Below, piece after piece: positions 1 through 10,134 of a stretch of DNA of 64,000 nucleotides. The stretch covers positions 1 through 64,000 of the forward strand of contig MSJI02000849.1 in NCBI GenBank assembly GCA_001931905.2. The letters are read 5' to 3'. The DNA is from Cladosporium sp. IMV 00045. Lineage: Eukaryota; Ascomycota; Dothideomycetes; Cladosporiales; Cladosporiaceae. Below the pieces are notes generated by a model. That model had not been told where the DNA came from. It saw nothing but the letters and a program-made list of their open reading frames with translations, and ran no database searches. The stretch's first letter is position 1, and each line of letters opens with the position of its first letter. The position numbers and the translations under genes were made by a program.

Positions 1-3000
1 GCAGAGTTGACAGTGCCGAAAGAGCCGCGCTGGCTCGAGTTGCGGAATCTGCCGGTGAAAGTTGAGAAACGGCTGCGGCCGGAGGAGTAGTTGTCGTGGG
101 CTGTGGGTGTGAGAGTCGGGGTGGAGTTGAGGGCGGGGCGGGCGAGGGTCGATTGTTGTGAGGGGTCTTCCCTGGCTCCTTTGGTGGGTGATGAGGGGCG
201 GGAGTGGGAGTTGTAGCTGCTCATGCTGCGGCGGGCGCTTTGTGAGCGACCTGTCATGCGGGAGATGGAGCGCGTGAAGGTGTTGGTGAAGCCACTGCCG
301 GGGGTACGGCCGGGGTTGAACTCATCAATGTCCTCTTCGTTGATGGTGTCGTCTGCTTCGTTGCGCTCTTGCTCAGAGCGGAGGAGGAGATATGAGAGTG
401 CGTTGAACCATGTCTCGTGGCGTTGTCCTGTTGGCGCTGTGAAGACAATTTCGCGGCCTGGGGTGATGACGATGATGGATTTGCGGTGAAGACCAGGTGG
501 GTTTGTGTTGTCGTCTGTAATCACCCGAACGCCTTCAATGGACATGGACTTGGCCTTCATCATGTTCTTGCTGCCGGCTGAAGGGTCATGCTCGCTCCAA
601 TACAACGTGCGGGTATAGGGGTGAACCCAGAAGAAGCGCTTGTGCCTGGTGTTCGATTGCTCATTACGGCCAGTCTTGCGTGTGTACTTCCAGAGATACT
701 CGCCGATCATGGTCTGGGTGATTGCTTGAATCATGCGAGGATCAGTCGTTGGAGGCAGATCGTCGGGGTAAGGGAATTGGCCACGGTGAATATTGAAGCG
801 CTCGTCAAGCTCAGACGCAAAGCTAGAAACAGACGTCTGCCTGGAGACGCCAGAGTTCGCCCGGCCGTTAAGACGAGAAGTAGTACCTTCCTTTGACATC
901 GGTCTGTAGCCGGAAGAAGTCTGTCCGACGGGAGTCCTTGGGCGGGCTAGCTTGTATGCAGAAGCCGGGATTGCAGGCGGACCCATGTTGCTCGGAACAC
1001 CACCAGGTGTCAATGAACCCTTGTTAGCAGCAGCAGCAATCTTCTTGTTGTGGTCTGCAGGAAGCGGTGGCGGATCGACAGAAGATCCGCTGCGCATATT
1101 TCCAACACTGGATGACTGGCGAGGGGCGTGGAGTGAGGATGTCTCTGTTGGCGTGGCCGACTTCGCTTGGAAGGTGCTGGACATGCCGGAGTCGATTGAC
1201 CTCCTCAAAGAATTTGCAGCAGCACCTGCAGCAGCACCAGTGACAGCGGCGGCACCAGCGACGATGGGCACCTTACTCTTATCCCGCATCATCCGTTCGA
1301 TCTCGTCTCCACCCACAAGAGTCTGGCTGCCGGACTCAGCCATAGGCCTCTTGACAATGAGCGGCTTTGTCATTGGGATCATGCTGTCGTCCGAGAGTGT
1401 GCGATCGTGCTCGGTAAGGCGTTCAGGCATTGGCCTATCACCATCCTCGCCATCGAAAGTGAGAGTGGGGATCACTGGAGCTGCGGCGAGCGACTTCTGT
1501 CGGTCCTCCATCAAGGATGGAGAATCAGTACCATAAAGGCCAGGCGGAGCAGAAGAGCGCACTGGATCTTTGTCCGTCTCAGAAGAGCCAGCATAGAGGG
1601 CGTCCATACGTCTGGAGCTGCGCCTGGGCAACAGAGGCGTATGAACATCCTGTTCGGCCTCGATCGGTGCGAAATCCTGCTCTGCAATTGTTGAGAACCC
1701 AAATTCTTGCTGAAGCCCAGCATTAGCTCCTGCGGTCGCATCTCCTTGCGAACGTTCTGCAATTGCAGTCCTTGGCGGGGAGACAGGCTCCGTCTCTTGT
1801 GAGAAGATGGTGGACTGTCCGAAAGGAACGCGGGCCGGCCTGGGCGGTGACACAGGCTCTGTCTCTTGGGCGTATATCGTGGATTGTTGGAACGGAATTG
1901 CCTTCTTTTGCGGAGTCTGAATAGCAACTGGTTCAGTTTCTTGTGAAAAGATTGTCGACTGCTGGAAGGGAATAGTCTTCTTCTCTGGTATTTGGACAGC
2001 GACGGGCTCAGTCTCTTGTGAGCTGATTGTGGATTGCTGAAAGGGAATGGTCTTCTTTGGTATTTGGACAGCGACGGGCTCAGTCTCTTGTGAGCTGATT
2101 GTAGACTGCTGCAATGGCACTGCCTTCTGTTCAGGGACAGCAATCGGTGGAGTCTCTTGCGCAACGACGCCGGAGTGCTGCAGGACAATGGGATCGATGC
2201 GAGCCGGCATGGCGGGCTCGGTGGCAGAAAGTCGGTCCCCACGAGACTTTCTCCGCGAAGGAGTGAGCAAACCCGCTGGGATTTCGTCACCCGATGAGTT
2301 CTCTTCATTGACGGTTTGATCCTGCGAATCGTCCTTGCCGTCCTTCGACAGACGACCAAGGCCAATGCCGGCCAAGGTACCCCCTGCAGCTCCAGCAACG
2401 GCGCTAGCCATTTTGTCGCTTTCGTCTTTGTCTTGATCCGCGGGAGCTTGCTGCACAACTACTTCCTTCTCGGGAGCCCACGGCTCGGTCATCATACCAG
2501 AATCAACCATGGCCGGTTTCCTGATAGTAGAGTTTCGCTGTGTTGGCGACTTCCGTGACTTGACGGGGCTGGTAAACGGGCTGCCAATGCTGAGCTGCGT
2601 CTGTTCTGCCTCATCATCCGATTCGATCGAGGCAGCAGGCTGAGCCCCTTCAATCTCATCTTCGACGCTTGCTGTCCTCTGGGTTGTCGGAGATACCATG
2701 GAAGAGCCAGAGTATCTGCTGTCGGGTGTGCCCTCGATATCGTCGTCATCATCCAGAGCATCAAGCTCATCTCCAAGACTTTGGCCTGCGGGTTGCGGAG
2801 TACCGCCCATGCTTGAAGCAGGGCTCTCCGTCATACGTTCGTTCATCGCATGACCGGAAGAAGTACGAAGACCGCGGTTCACACGCAGGCGGTACTTGGG
2901 GCCTTGACTTTGCACAGGAGTCTTAACAACGTCATCATCGTCATAATCGCTGGCAGAAGCGGAGGCTGTAGACATGTATGAATTGCGGTCGCCAGGCATA

Positions 3001-4724
3001 CCAGGCCTTGTGGGAGGGTTGGGTGTGACGCTCTTGCGAGAAGAAGAAATAGTACGGCGCTTGGTGAAGCTCTCGGTTTCGGTGAGATCACTGTCGTCGC
3101 CCATGCTCTCGGCGCCCGTCTGGAAGGCCTCGGTCTCTGTGGCAGTGTCACCCTTGCGCTCATCCGCAGTTTCGAACGCATCGCTGGTATCAGTCTCCTG
3201 GAAGGCGCCAGGCATAGCCGCGGCACCAGGTGCGGTACGACCGAAGAGGGACTTTGACGGCGTAATGGGTTCATCGTGCTCCTCCCATTCTGGCTCGTCA
3301 AAGATCTCAGTGGTGCTGGTACGGGTGGCGCCAAGCTTTTCGATTCTTACTGGCTTACGCGCCTTCGCAGCATCGTTTCGTTTCTTGTTCATCATGGCAG
3401 CTGACGGACCAGCGTTTGAGTCGCGTCGTTTCTCAATCTCATCCCGAGCATCTGCAAGCAAGCGTTTGAGCTCGACCTTTTCGGTCTTCTCGCGATGAAT
3501 GTTGTTCTTGAGAGTCTGAATCATGCGATGAGCGTGGTTGAGACTTGATTTCAAAGTTTCGCTCTCGAGACCACCACGCGCAGGAGTGCCTTTGACTGGG
3601 GAAATTAGGTCTGAGTGGTCCAACTCGGCGTCATCAGCACCGTCCGAATCTTTGTCTTGGTTTGGTTTGCTTTGGCTGGACTGCGCGCTTTGGTTCCATC
3701 GATAAGAGACTGCTTTCGCAAGCTCGGCATTTTGGCTGTTGAGCTCTTCAATCTTCGTGTTCAACGCTTGCTTCTCCAAGTCGTGATTCGCAGCGTCACG
3801 ACGAAGAGTGTGAAGGTCTGCTTCCTGGTGTCTCTGACTTGTCGCATGTTCATCCGTTGCCTTCTCGTGCAAAACCTTGAGCTCGTCAAGTTCACGTTGT
3901 GCAGATGACTTCTCGATTTGTGTTGACTTGAGGGTCTGATTGAGGCGCTGCTCCCTGTCTGCATGATCTCTCATGCTGGTCTCCAGGTCCTGGATTTTGG
4001 TCTCCAGATTCCAGTTCTCGTCTCTGTGCCTTTGAAGATCCTCGTCCAGTAGTTTGGCGCGCTGCAGGATATGAGTGTGATTGTCTTCAAGCTGCATCTT
4101 GTTGGCTGCTGCTTCTTTGAGCTCCTCGTCCTTTTCAGCGAGTGCGGCCTGCAATTGCCGGACTTGTGCTAGAAGCTGGGTGCTGATTTCGGTGGCGAAT
4201 TCGATGTCGTGCACTCGGTTTGCAGGCTGGTTCCTTTGTCGTCGTGACGGGGCAGATGCCTTGGTTGGCGACTGTCGTCCAGAGTTCGAGCAAAGCGACG
4301 AGTCGCCATCGTTTGACACGACCTTGGACTTGGGAAGAAACGCTCTCGCGCTTTCTCTGCCAATATCGTTGTACTCCTTCTCCAGATCGGTGAGTCTCTG
4401 CTGCAGCTCAGGCGGCACATCATTGTCTTTCGATAATTCTTCCACCTCTTGCAGTCTTGATGCTAGATTCTTGCGTTGCTGCAAAAGAGTCGTCCCGAGT
4501 TTGGATGCATCCTGTATCCGGCGATCCGTGTCTTTGAGATGCGCTTCGAGCGCTCGGCGCGCCTGAGAAGGAGAGCTCGTAGAGAAAGTGGAAAACTGCT
4601 CGTCGTCGAACGAAGCGTAGCGAGTGGGTCCGGAAGCAGGATTGGCTGGGCTAGAAGTGAATGGATCGGGTGCGGCACCATTGGTGGGAATGGCGCCAGA
4701 TGGCAAGTTCGCGGTCGTTGCCAT
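1..4724 (-). CDS. apsA: ApsA/Num1-type cortical anchor protein, C-terminus cut by window start
   Basis: Cortical anchor that tethers dynein and mitochondria and positions nuclei in filamentous fungi. The ATG is at 4724 and the frame stays open to base 1, giving at least 1574 residues with no intron needed. The N-terminal third (about residues 60-480) is predicted coiled coil with heptad-like E/L/K-rich sequence. The middle is acidic and Ser/Thr rich and holds six imperfect 23-25-residue repeats with the core SQETEPV (1780-2200). A PH domain begins near residue 1331 (IQAITQTMIGEYLWKYTRK, then RFFWVHPYTRTLYWSEHDP), as in Num1/ApsA/Mcp5, where it binds plasma-membrane phosphoinositide. A Ser-rich tail follows and leaves the window. 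PH frame and start frame agree, so there is no net frameshift. Family assignment is firm; the coiled-coil limits are by eye. Confidence 0.9.
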   Translation of the reverse strand, partial: MATTANLPSGAIPTNGAAPDPFTSSPANPASGPTRYASFDDEQFSTFSTSSPSQARRALEAHLKDTDRRIQDASKLGTTLLQQRKNLASRLQEVEELSKDNDVPPELQQRLTDLEKEYNDIGRESARAFLPKSKVVSNDGDSSLCSNSGRQSPTKASAPSRRQRNQPANRVHDIEFATEISTQLLAQVRQLQAALAEKDEELKEAAANKMQLEDNHTHILQRAKLLDEDLQRHRDENWNLETKIQDLETSMRDHADREQRLNQTLKSTQIEKSSAQRELDELKVLHEKATDEHATSQRHQEADLHTLRRDAANHDLEKQALNTKIEELNSQNAELAKAVSYRWNQSAQSSQSKPNQDKDSDGADDAELDHSDLISPVKGTPARGGLESETLKSSLNHAHRMIQTLKNNIHREKTEKVELKRLLADARDEIEKRRDSNAGPSAAMMNKKRNDAAKARKPVRIEKLGATRTSTTEIFDEPEWEEHDEPITPSKSLFGRTAPGAAAMPGAFQETDTSDAFETADERKGDTATETEAFQTGAESMGDDSDLTETESFTKRRTISSSRKSVTPNPPTRPGMPGDRNSYMSTASASASDYDDDDVVKTPVQSQGPKYRLRVNRGLRTSSGHAMNERMTESPASSMGGTPQPAGQSLGDELDALDDDDDIEGTPDSRYSGSSMVSPTTQRTASVEDEIEGAQPAASIESDDEAEQTQLSIGSPFTSPVKSRKSPTQRNSTIRKPAMVDSGMMTEPWAPEKEVVVQQAPADQDKDESDKMASAVAGAAGGTLAGIGLGRLSKDGKDDSQDQTVNEENSSGDEIPAGLLTPSRRKSRGDRLSATEPAMPARIDPIVLQHSGVVAQETPPIAVPEQKAVPLQQSTISSQETEPVAVQIPKKTIPFQQSTISSQETEPVAVQIPEKKTIPFQQSTIFSQETEPVAIQTPQKKAIPFQQSTIYAQETEPVSPPRPARVPFGQSTIFSQETEPVSPPRTAIAERSQGDATAGANAGLQQEFGFSTIAEQDFAPIEAEQDVHTPLLPRRSSRRMDALYAGSSETDKDPVRSSAPPGLYGTDSPSLMEDRQKSLAAAPVIPTLTFDGEDGDRPMPERLTEHDRTLSDDSMIPMTKPLIVKRPMAESGSQTLVGGDEIERMMRDKSKVPIVAGAAAVTGAAAGAAANSLRRSIDSGMSSTFQAKSATPTETSSLHAPRQSSSVGNMRSGSSVDPPPLPADHNKKIAAAANKGSLTPGGVPSNMGPPAIPASAYKLARPRTPVGQTSSGYRPMSKEGTTSRLNGRANSGVSRQTSVSSFASELDERFNIHRGQFPYPDDLPPTTDPRMIQAITQTMIGEYLWKYTRKTGRNEQSNTRHKRFFWVHPYTRTLYWSEHDPSAGSKNMMKAKSMSIEGVRVITDDNTNPPGLHRKSIIVITPGREIVFTAPTGQRHETWFNALSYLLLRSEQERNEADDTINEEDIDEFNPGRTPGSGFTNTFTRSISRMTGRSQSARRSMSSYNSHSRPSSPTKGAREDPSQQSTLARPALNSTPTLTPTAHDNYSSGRSRFSTFTGRFRNSSQRGSFGTVNS
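1780..2200 (-). repeat. Coding tandem repeat in apsA, six copies of about 69-75 bp
   Basis: Six in-frame copies of a 23-25-residue unit with consensus QSTI-SQETEP-V, then a variable VQIPKKTIPFQ-like tail. SQETEP-V boxes begin near 1783, 1851, 1926, 2000, 2072 and 2140. The two copies around 2000-2140 are nearly identical in DNA, which points to recent duplication. The copies at 1783 and 2140 are the most diverged. Confidence 0.85.
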
Positions 4725-6092
4725 GATTTACGGTGGCATATAGTATACTGAGGCGAGAAGAGGATTTGCAAGTTTCCGCGGCGTAGGGTGAATTATTAGA
4801 TATACTGCGGCCAGGCAGGTGTCTCGCAAAGCTGTTTCTTCTCGTAGGGTTTCAGCTGGCGCCGACGGGAGGGCGCATGCGACTGAGGTGTTACGCGCAG
4901 TGCAGGCGAATTGTAAAAAGCACGAGCGAGCAAGACTGTCGCACAGCGGCAGTGCGGCAGCACGCAGTGTCGTTGAAAGGAAAAGAAACGGATGTATGTG
5001 GGTGGGCGGGCGGTTTGCGGTAGATCGGTGTTTATGGGGGAGGCGAGGGGTGTCAACACAACGCAAGCCGCTCTCCGCTCTGGCGCTAAACTTAACGCGT
5101 GGTAGAAAAGGAAAGCTGCAGGAAAGCTGCAAGTGATAAGGTTCAAAGAGTGACAATGTGAATGTGGGGGAAAACAGTGAGAAACAAATGAGACGAGTGG
5201 GCAACAATTGGCATCACACCGTACGAGGTCGGCGTGGTGGTGGATGGTGGAGGAGGAAGTTGTCCTCGGCCGTGACAGACAGACGTGTTTTCGACGTTCG
5301 ACTCAGGTTGTGGCCTGTTCACGCCTTGCTAGACCTACTACGATGACTTAGGCTAAGCCCTCACCAATCTCCCGTTTCACTCATCCGCAAAGACACAAGC
5401 CTAGCAGCAGCCCGGGCGTTTCTTATGAGATCACTGATATACCTCTATCGCGGCACCCACGCGTGTATACTATTCTCTACCACAGAAGTGATTGCGAGAC
5501 ATGCCGCAGCTGGACTGCATACGTGTCTAGCAGAAATCAATGCCGGCCAAGCTGCGAAAGCGCCAGTACCGCATGACTAGCACGACTGCTTCACATGCAT
5601 GCCGAGCTATTGCGCGTAAGCTAGCAAGGTTAAAGCATGTAGATGCAGGATAGCAAAATGTAAGACCAGCAGAGTGAAGTCGAGCCCAAAGCCTCAAGCT
5701 TGGGGTAAGCAAGGTGGCGTGCGCGTTCCTTGGTACATCTGTGGCAAGTCCAAGGTGACTGGTATCAAAGCTGAGACTTTGGAAATCCGTAGTCTGGAAG
5801 ATAATGTCGTCGAAGCGATAGTACCCAGATGCCTATTAGGAGGCATGAGCAACTCTCTCATTTGCATCTCGATTATGTAAACGCAGAGGGGTCCACATAA
5901 GCATCCGATTTCGCTTAGTGCCGGAAGGCCCAGCGGGAAGTTACTGAGCCACTTTCGACGTTGTGAGCTTTGTCAGCCACACCTCCAGTAATGTCGTAGT
6001 TCTTGACAGTCGAGGATATCTCGCAACAATCATCTTCACCAACAAACAAATATACACCCCTGTTCAGTCTGCACGCAGACCCCTCCACAAAC
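4725..6092. other. Divergent intergenic region apsA / cwc24
   Basis: About 1.37 kb between two divergent starts. Open frames here (for example 4728-5207 minus) have Cys/Pro/Ser-rich compositions typical of chance translation and match no family I know. No tRNA or repeat seen. Presumably 5' UTRs and promoters of both flanking genes. Confidence 0.5.
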
Positions 6093-7028
6093 ATGGCGGA
6101 CGTAACAGCAGCCGTCCCCTCTTTCAAAAAGCGAGGCAACAAAGCCTCGAACATGCGCAAACGCCCTGCAACTCCACCCTCGGACGACGACTCGGCCTCA
6201 GATACCACCGACGACGAAACCGGCACGCGCATCAAGCGTCGCAAGCGTGAAGGCATAAAAGCGACCACATCTTCAGTTGCAAACCCCTCTGCGCGCGACT
6301 TCAGTAAATCAACCAAATTCGGCGCCGACCGCAACGCCTCAATAACAGCAAACGACAACGCCACGAAATCCTCCACCTGGTATACCGACGCTGCTCTCAA
6401 GGGCTCGACAGAACAGCCTACACCTGCCACGGATGAAGACCCTACAACCGCAAATGATGGGAACTACAAAGGCTCTGCCGCGTATGGCTCGTTCATCCAG
6501 AAGAACCCAAACGCTGGAGGCAAGCAAGTCGGTCCCGTCAAAGCGCCCACAAACGTCCGCGCCATCACAGTAACAGATTTCGCACCGGATGTGTGTAAGG
6601 ACTACAAACAGACGGGGTTCTGCGGTTTCGGCGACAGCTGTAAATTCTTGCACGCAAGAGAAGACTACAAGCAAGGCTGGCAGCTGGATAAGGAATGGGA
6701 GAAAGCGGGAAGCAAGAAGCAGCAAGGCAAGGATTCGAAGGAAATTGCCGATTTGGATGATGAGGAAAAGATGTTGCTGGAAATTCCTTTCAAGTGCATC
6801 ATCTGCAAGGGAGATTATAAGATGCCTGTGGTCACAAAGTGCGGGCATTACTTTTGCGAGAAGTGTGCGATGCAACGATACATGAAAGAGAAAAAGAAGG
6901 GATGCGCGCAGTGTGGAGCTGACACTTACGGCAGCTTTGGTGTTGCTAAGAAGTTGAAGGATTTGCTGGAGAAGAAGACGAAGAGGGAGCAAGAAAGGAA
7001 AGAAAAAGAAGGAGAGGGATCAGAGTGA
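6093..7028 (+). CDS. cwc24: Pre-mRNA-splicing factor Cwc24 (CCCH + RING)
   Basis: Spliceosome-associated factor of the Cwc24/RNF113A family, which acts before the first step of splicing near the 5' splice site. Single exon, 311 residues. A basic, low-complexity N-terminus (RKRPATPPSDDD, then RIKRRKRE) is followed by a CCCH zinc finger at about residues 168-187 (CKDYKQTGFCGFGDSCKFLH) and a C3HC4-type RING at about 235-275 (CIIC, CGHYFCEKC, CAQC). This order and spacing are diagnostic of the family. The frame is open upstream to 6003, but those residues lack conservation features; the ATG at 6093 (MADVTAAVPSFKKR) gives the usual family start. The C-terminus is a charged K/E tail. Confidence 0.92.
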   Translation: MADVTAAVPSFKKRGNKASNMRKRPATPPSDDDSASDTTDDETGTRIKRRKREGIKATTSSVANPSARDFSKSTKFGADRNASITANDNATKSSTWYTDAALKGSTEQPTPATDEDPTTANDGNYKGSAAYGSFIQKNPNAGGKQVGPVKAPTNVRAITVTDFAPDVCKDYKQTGFCGFGDSCKFLHAREDYKQGWQLDKEWEKAGSKKQQGKDSKEIADLDDEEKMLLEIPFKCIICKGDYKMPVVTKCGHYFCEKCAMQRYMKEKKKGCAQCGADTYGSFGVAKKLKDLLEKKTKREQERKEKEGEGSE

Positions 7029-7956
7029 ACATGGATTGTCTGTGTGACGGTCATAGTATCACAGTATTTGACTTCTGCACTTTGCGGACCGCAGTCTCAC
7101 TGAGGAGGTTGCACAGAACAGCCCTGAAAGGCTGATTTTCTCGTGCCTACCAAGCCATCGGTCACTACAAAGAGCGCATCACACACGAGATTCGCGTCAA
7201 ATTGACACCAGAAAGGCATCATCGAAGCCTGGTGACTTTGCAAGCATGGCTTTTGCTCCGGTCCGAGTCACACATGACCGATATGCGCCTCAATGAGGTT
7301 TCTCCCACCCGCCGTGAACCACGAAGACCAAGTACGCAGAACTCGAATGCCGCCGTGTCTGGTATCATCTTGCTGGTATGCTATACTATGCGAATAAAGT
7401 CTGGAAGACGAGGCTGCCGGAGATACGCTTTTCTTGGATTACCCTACCCATGAACAGAGATATCTTGAGTCGCTTTCGCATTGCAACTCTAGCATTCGAG
7501 TCCATATACACGCAAATTCATGAGTGTGCCGTCAAAAGACTTTCGATAAATCTGCCGTGGCTCAAATCGCCACCGCTCCGGGTTCTCCGCGCCTGAAGAA
7601 GTCCGGCTTCAGCGGGACATCAGCGTCCGCCCAGGGTGCACTCTATTCGATTCAAGCCTCACGCCACAAATTATCGAATTCAGTTCTATTCCAGACCTTG
7701 CCGCTAGAAACGTAGTGCAATCTATTACAGTGCCTTCGTGAACTCACTGATACGGAGGGTAAGCAGCGCCTTGTGGACCACATGATAATCAGCCATACAC
7801 ACGGCAAAAACGGCATCGCGGGAAGTGCTTGTTGTGGACCGCGGAAGAAGAGTTGCCTGACCATAGGATAAAGATATAATGAACCCATCTTTGAGACCAA
7901 ACCTCTCTCCTGCCGTTCCACAAATAACTGAGAAACCTCACTTCCACAGATCAGCC
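7029..7956. other. Intergenic, cwc24 3' flank and AA9 promoter
   Basis: No gene recognised. An A/T-rich TATA-like stretch (AAGATATAAT, 7871-7880) lies about 80 bp upstream of the AA9 start. Confidence 0.45.
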
Positions 7957-9238
7957 ATGAGGTCGACTTTCATTGCCTTTGCGGCAGCGCTGTCTGTCTC
8001 CCACGCCGCCGCCCACGCGACCTTTCCAGGACCTTTGGGTAAACGGTGTCGACTTCGGAGAGACCTGCGTCCGCATGCCACAGAGCAACAGCCCGCTCAC
8101 CGACGTTTCCGCGAACAGCATCAGATGCAACGTCAACAGGGGCGCTGTAGGTCATCAAGCCACGCTTGTAATCTTAGAGCTTCACTGACAGAACTACAGG
8201 TGGCGGGTAGATGCGCCGTGAAGGCCGGCGACACCGTCTCCGTCGAGATGCACCAGCAGACCGGCGACCGCTCTTGCACTCTGTCCAGCTTGACGCCCGA
8301 GGCCATCGGCGGCGCCCACTGGGGTCCTGTGCAGGCATACTTGTCCAAGGTCTCGGATGCTCGCACTGCGGACGGTTCGACGCCTTGGTTCAAGATCTTT
8401 GCTAACACTTGGGCGCCTGCTAATGCTGGCGTGGGAGACAACGATTGGTGGGGCGTCAAGGATATGAACAACTGCTGCGGTCGTGTTGATGTGAAGATTC
8501 CTGTGAGTCTGGTGAGCTTGTTGCGTTGACGGATCGTGTCTAACGTTACCTTAGTCCGACATTGCGCCTGGTGACTATCTGCTGCGCGCAGAAGTCATCG
8601 CACTCCATGTAGCTGGCTCAAAAAACGGAGCGCAATTCTACGTCTCTTGCTACCAGATCACAGTTTCTGGCGGCGGCAGCGCAACTCCAGCTGGAGTGTC
8701 CCTGCCAGGCGCTTACAAGAACACCGTAAGTCGCCCAGTCTTTGTCCGCATCCGCCATGTACCAATGACCAAGCTCACCAAACCCAGGACCCGGGCATCC
8801 TCGTCGATATCCACCGTTCACTCTCCACGTACATCGAGCCCGGCCCCACCGTCTATGCAGGCGGCATGTCCAAGAAGCCCTCCAACTCCAAGTGCACCGG
8901 CTACGCAGCCTCCGTTGGCGCCGCCGGCAACAGCAAGCCAGCTCAGGGAACTCTTTACACGCCCGGCGCTGGCGGAGGATCGACGACCGCGACGACTTTC
9001 ACCACCACGTCGACTTCTCGCTCTTCGTCCTCGTCGCCTACAACTACTTCGTCGGGCGGTGGGGGTTGCACGGTGGCTAAGTGGGGTCAGTGTGGTGGGA
9101 ATGGTTATACTGGGTGTACTAACTGCGCTGTAAGTACGACATGAGTTCTGTCAATACGCCACTCGAAAGATTGCTGACCTTCTCACACAGGCGGGTTCGA
9201 CCTGCCAGGGTAGTGGATTCTACTACCAGTGCTTGTAG
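7957..9238 (+). pseudogene. AA9 lytic polysaccharide monooxygenase with CBM1, one-base frameshift
   Basis: Secreted copper enzyme that cleaves cellulose or hemicellulose oxidatively. Exons 7957-8146, 8200-8502, 8555-8725, 8788-9129 and 9191-9238; introns 8147-8199, 8503-8554, 8726-8787 and 9130-9190 are all GT-AG. A signal peptide (MRSTFIAFAAALSVSHAAA) precedes the mature N-terminal His (codon 8014-8016), the first copper-brace ligand. The second His is in GGAHWGP and the axial Tyr in [10 protein letters not shown] Ser/Thr linker leads to a C-terminal CBM1 ([16 protein letters not shown]). Right after HATF (8025) the conserved QDLWVNGVDFGETCVR continues one base out of frame; a base in CC at 8026-8027 appears extra. 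Corrected length would be 350 residues. It could be a real lesion or a base-call error. Confidence 0.85.
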
Positions 9239-10134
9239 AGTTGCTTTGAGGCGGTTTTTGCATTGCTTGGATTGCGATAAGATGGATATCAACAAAGACG
9301 CAGCCTTCTAGCGACAGTGTTGTTTGCTTTTTACAAACTCGAAAACCTCGTGGTTGATTCGAGAGAAGATATCACCTACAAGGAACAGCTGATCACCGAA
9401 ACTCGTCAAAACCTCCACCGTCTAACACTTTTTGCAGCATCTGGATCACCCGGTGGGTTCTATCATACATCGAGATAAAATGCAGAGAGGAAGCAATATG
9501 GCACGTCCCGAGACAAAGATGTCGCTTATATCGCTGCATGTTGAGCCGAAGCTTTCCAATCAAGCACGCCATATAGGCGTGGCGCACAACACCAAAACTT
9601 AACCTTTTGTCAACCTTTGACGAGGATGCTTCAATTAATGCTGCATCAGACAACTTGTCCAGGACAAGAAATGCTTCAAAGGCTTGCGCCTTCTTTTTCG
9701 GCTGCTTCGGGGCATGGTGAAGCCTCGATGCTTCTTTGTTTGGGAGTTGAGGAAAGTGGTCTGATTCTTCCCTTTCAACGATTTTCCACGACATTATTGG
9801 CCTATATCGCTCATTGCCGACAGTTTGCATCGATACATTTTGCTCAGGTCCAGTACATGCATTGATTGACCATTCTTTCGTCGATTCAAGGCCTGCTGCC
9901 TTTACCCCTCTGGCATCGACATCCCTTCAAGGGCTTTGAATCCCAGCAAGCACGTCAAGTGTATGCATATATTCGTGATACGTAGGATTGGAACGACTCC
10001 ACAATATCATATCCACTTCGTAGTTGCATGGCAGAAATTGAAATTAAAGGCCGCCATTAAGGCTCTATAACTACCAGGCCGCTTGCTGCTGTCAATTTTG
10101 GGTTCGGTACAGACGCCGCTCAAAATCCATCGCC
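9239..10134. other. Intergenic, AA9 3' flank and MFS promoter
   Basis: About 0.9 kb with one unassigned minus-strand frame (9393-9830, listed separately). No other gene, repeat or RNA seen. Confidence 0.45.
9393..9830 (-). CDS. Unassigned 145-residue open frame
   Basis: An ATG-initiated frame with ordinary amino-acid composition and His/Met/Arg-rich helical stretches near the C-terminus (VIQMLQKVLDGGGF). I recognise no domain and see no signal peptide or introns. It lies convergent to the AA9 gene and may be chance or a relic of a larger gene. Confidence 0.22.
   Translation of the reverse strand: MQTVGNERYRPIMSWKIVEREESDHFPQLPNKEASRLHHAPKQPKKKAQAFEAFLVLDKLSDAALIEASSSKVDKRLSFGVVRHAYMACLIGKLRLNMQRYKRHLCLGTCHIASSLHFISMYDRTHRVIQMLQKVLDGGGFDEFR

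Noticed and set aside
4728..5207. 159-codon minus-strand frame upstream of apsA
   Set aside because: Cys/Pro/Ser-rich chance composition in a divergent promoter region, overlapped by similar frames in other phases.
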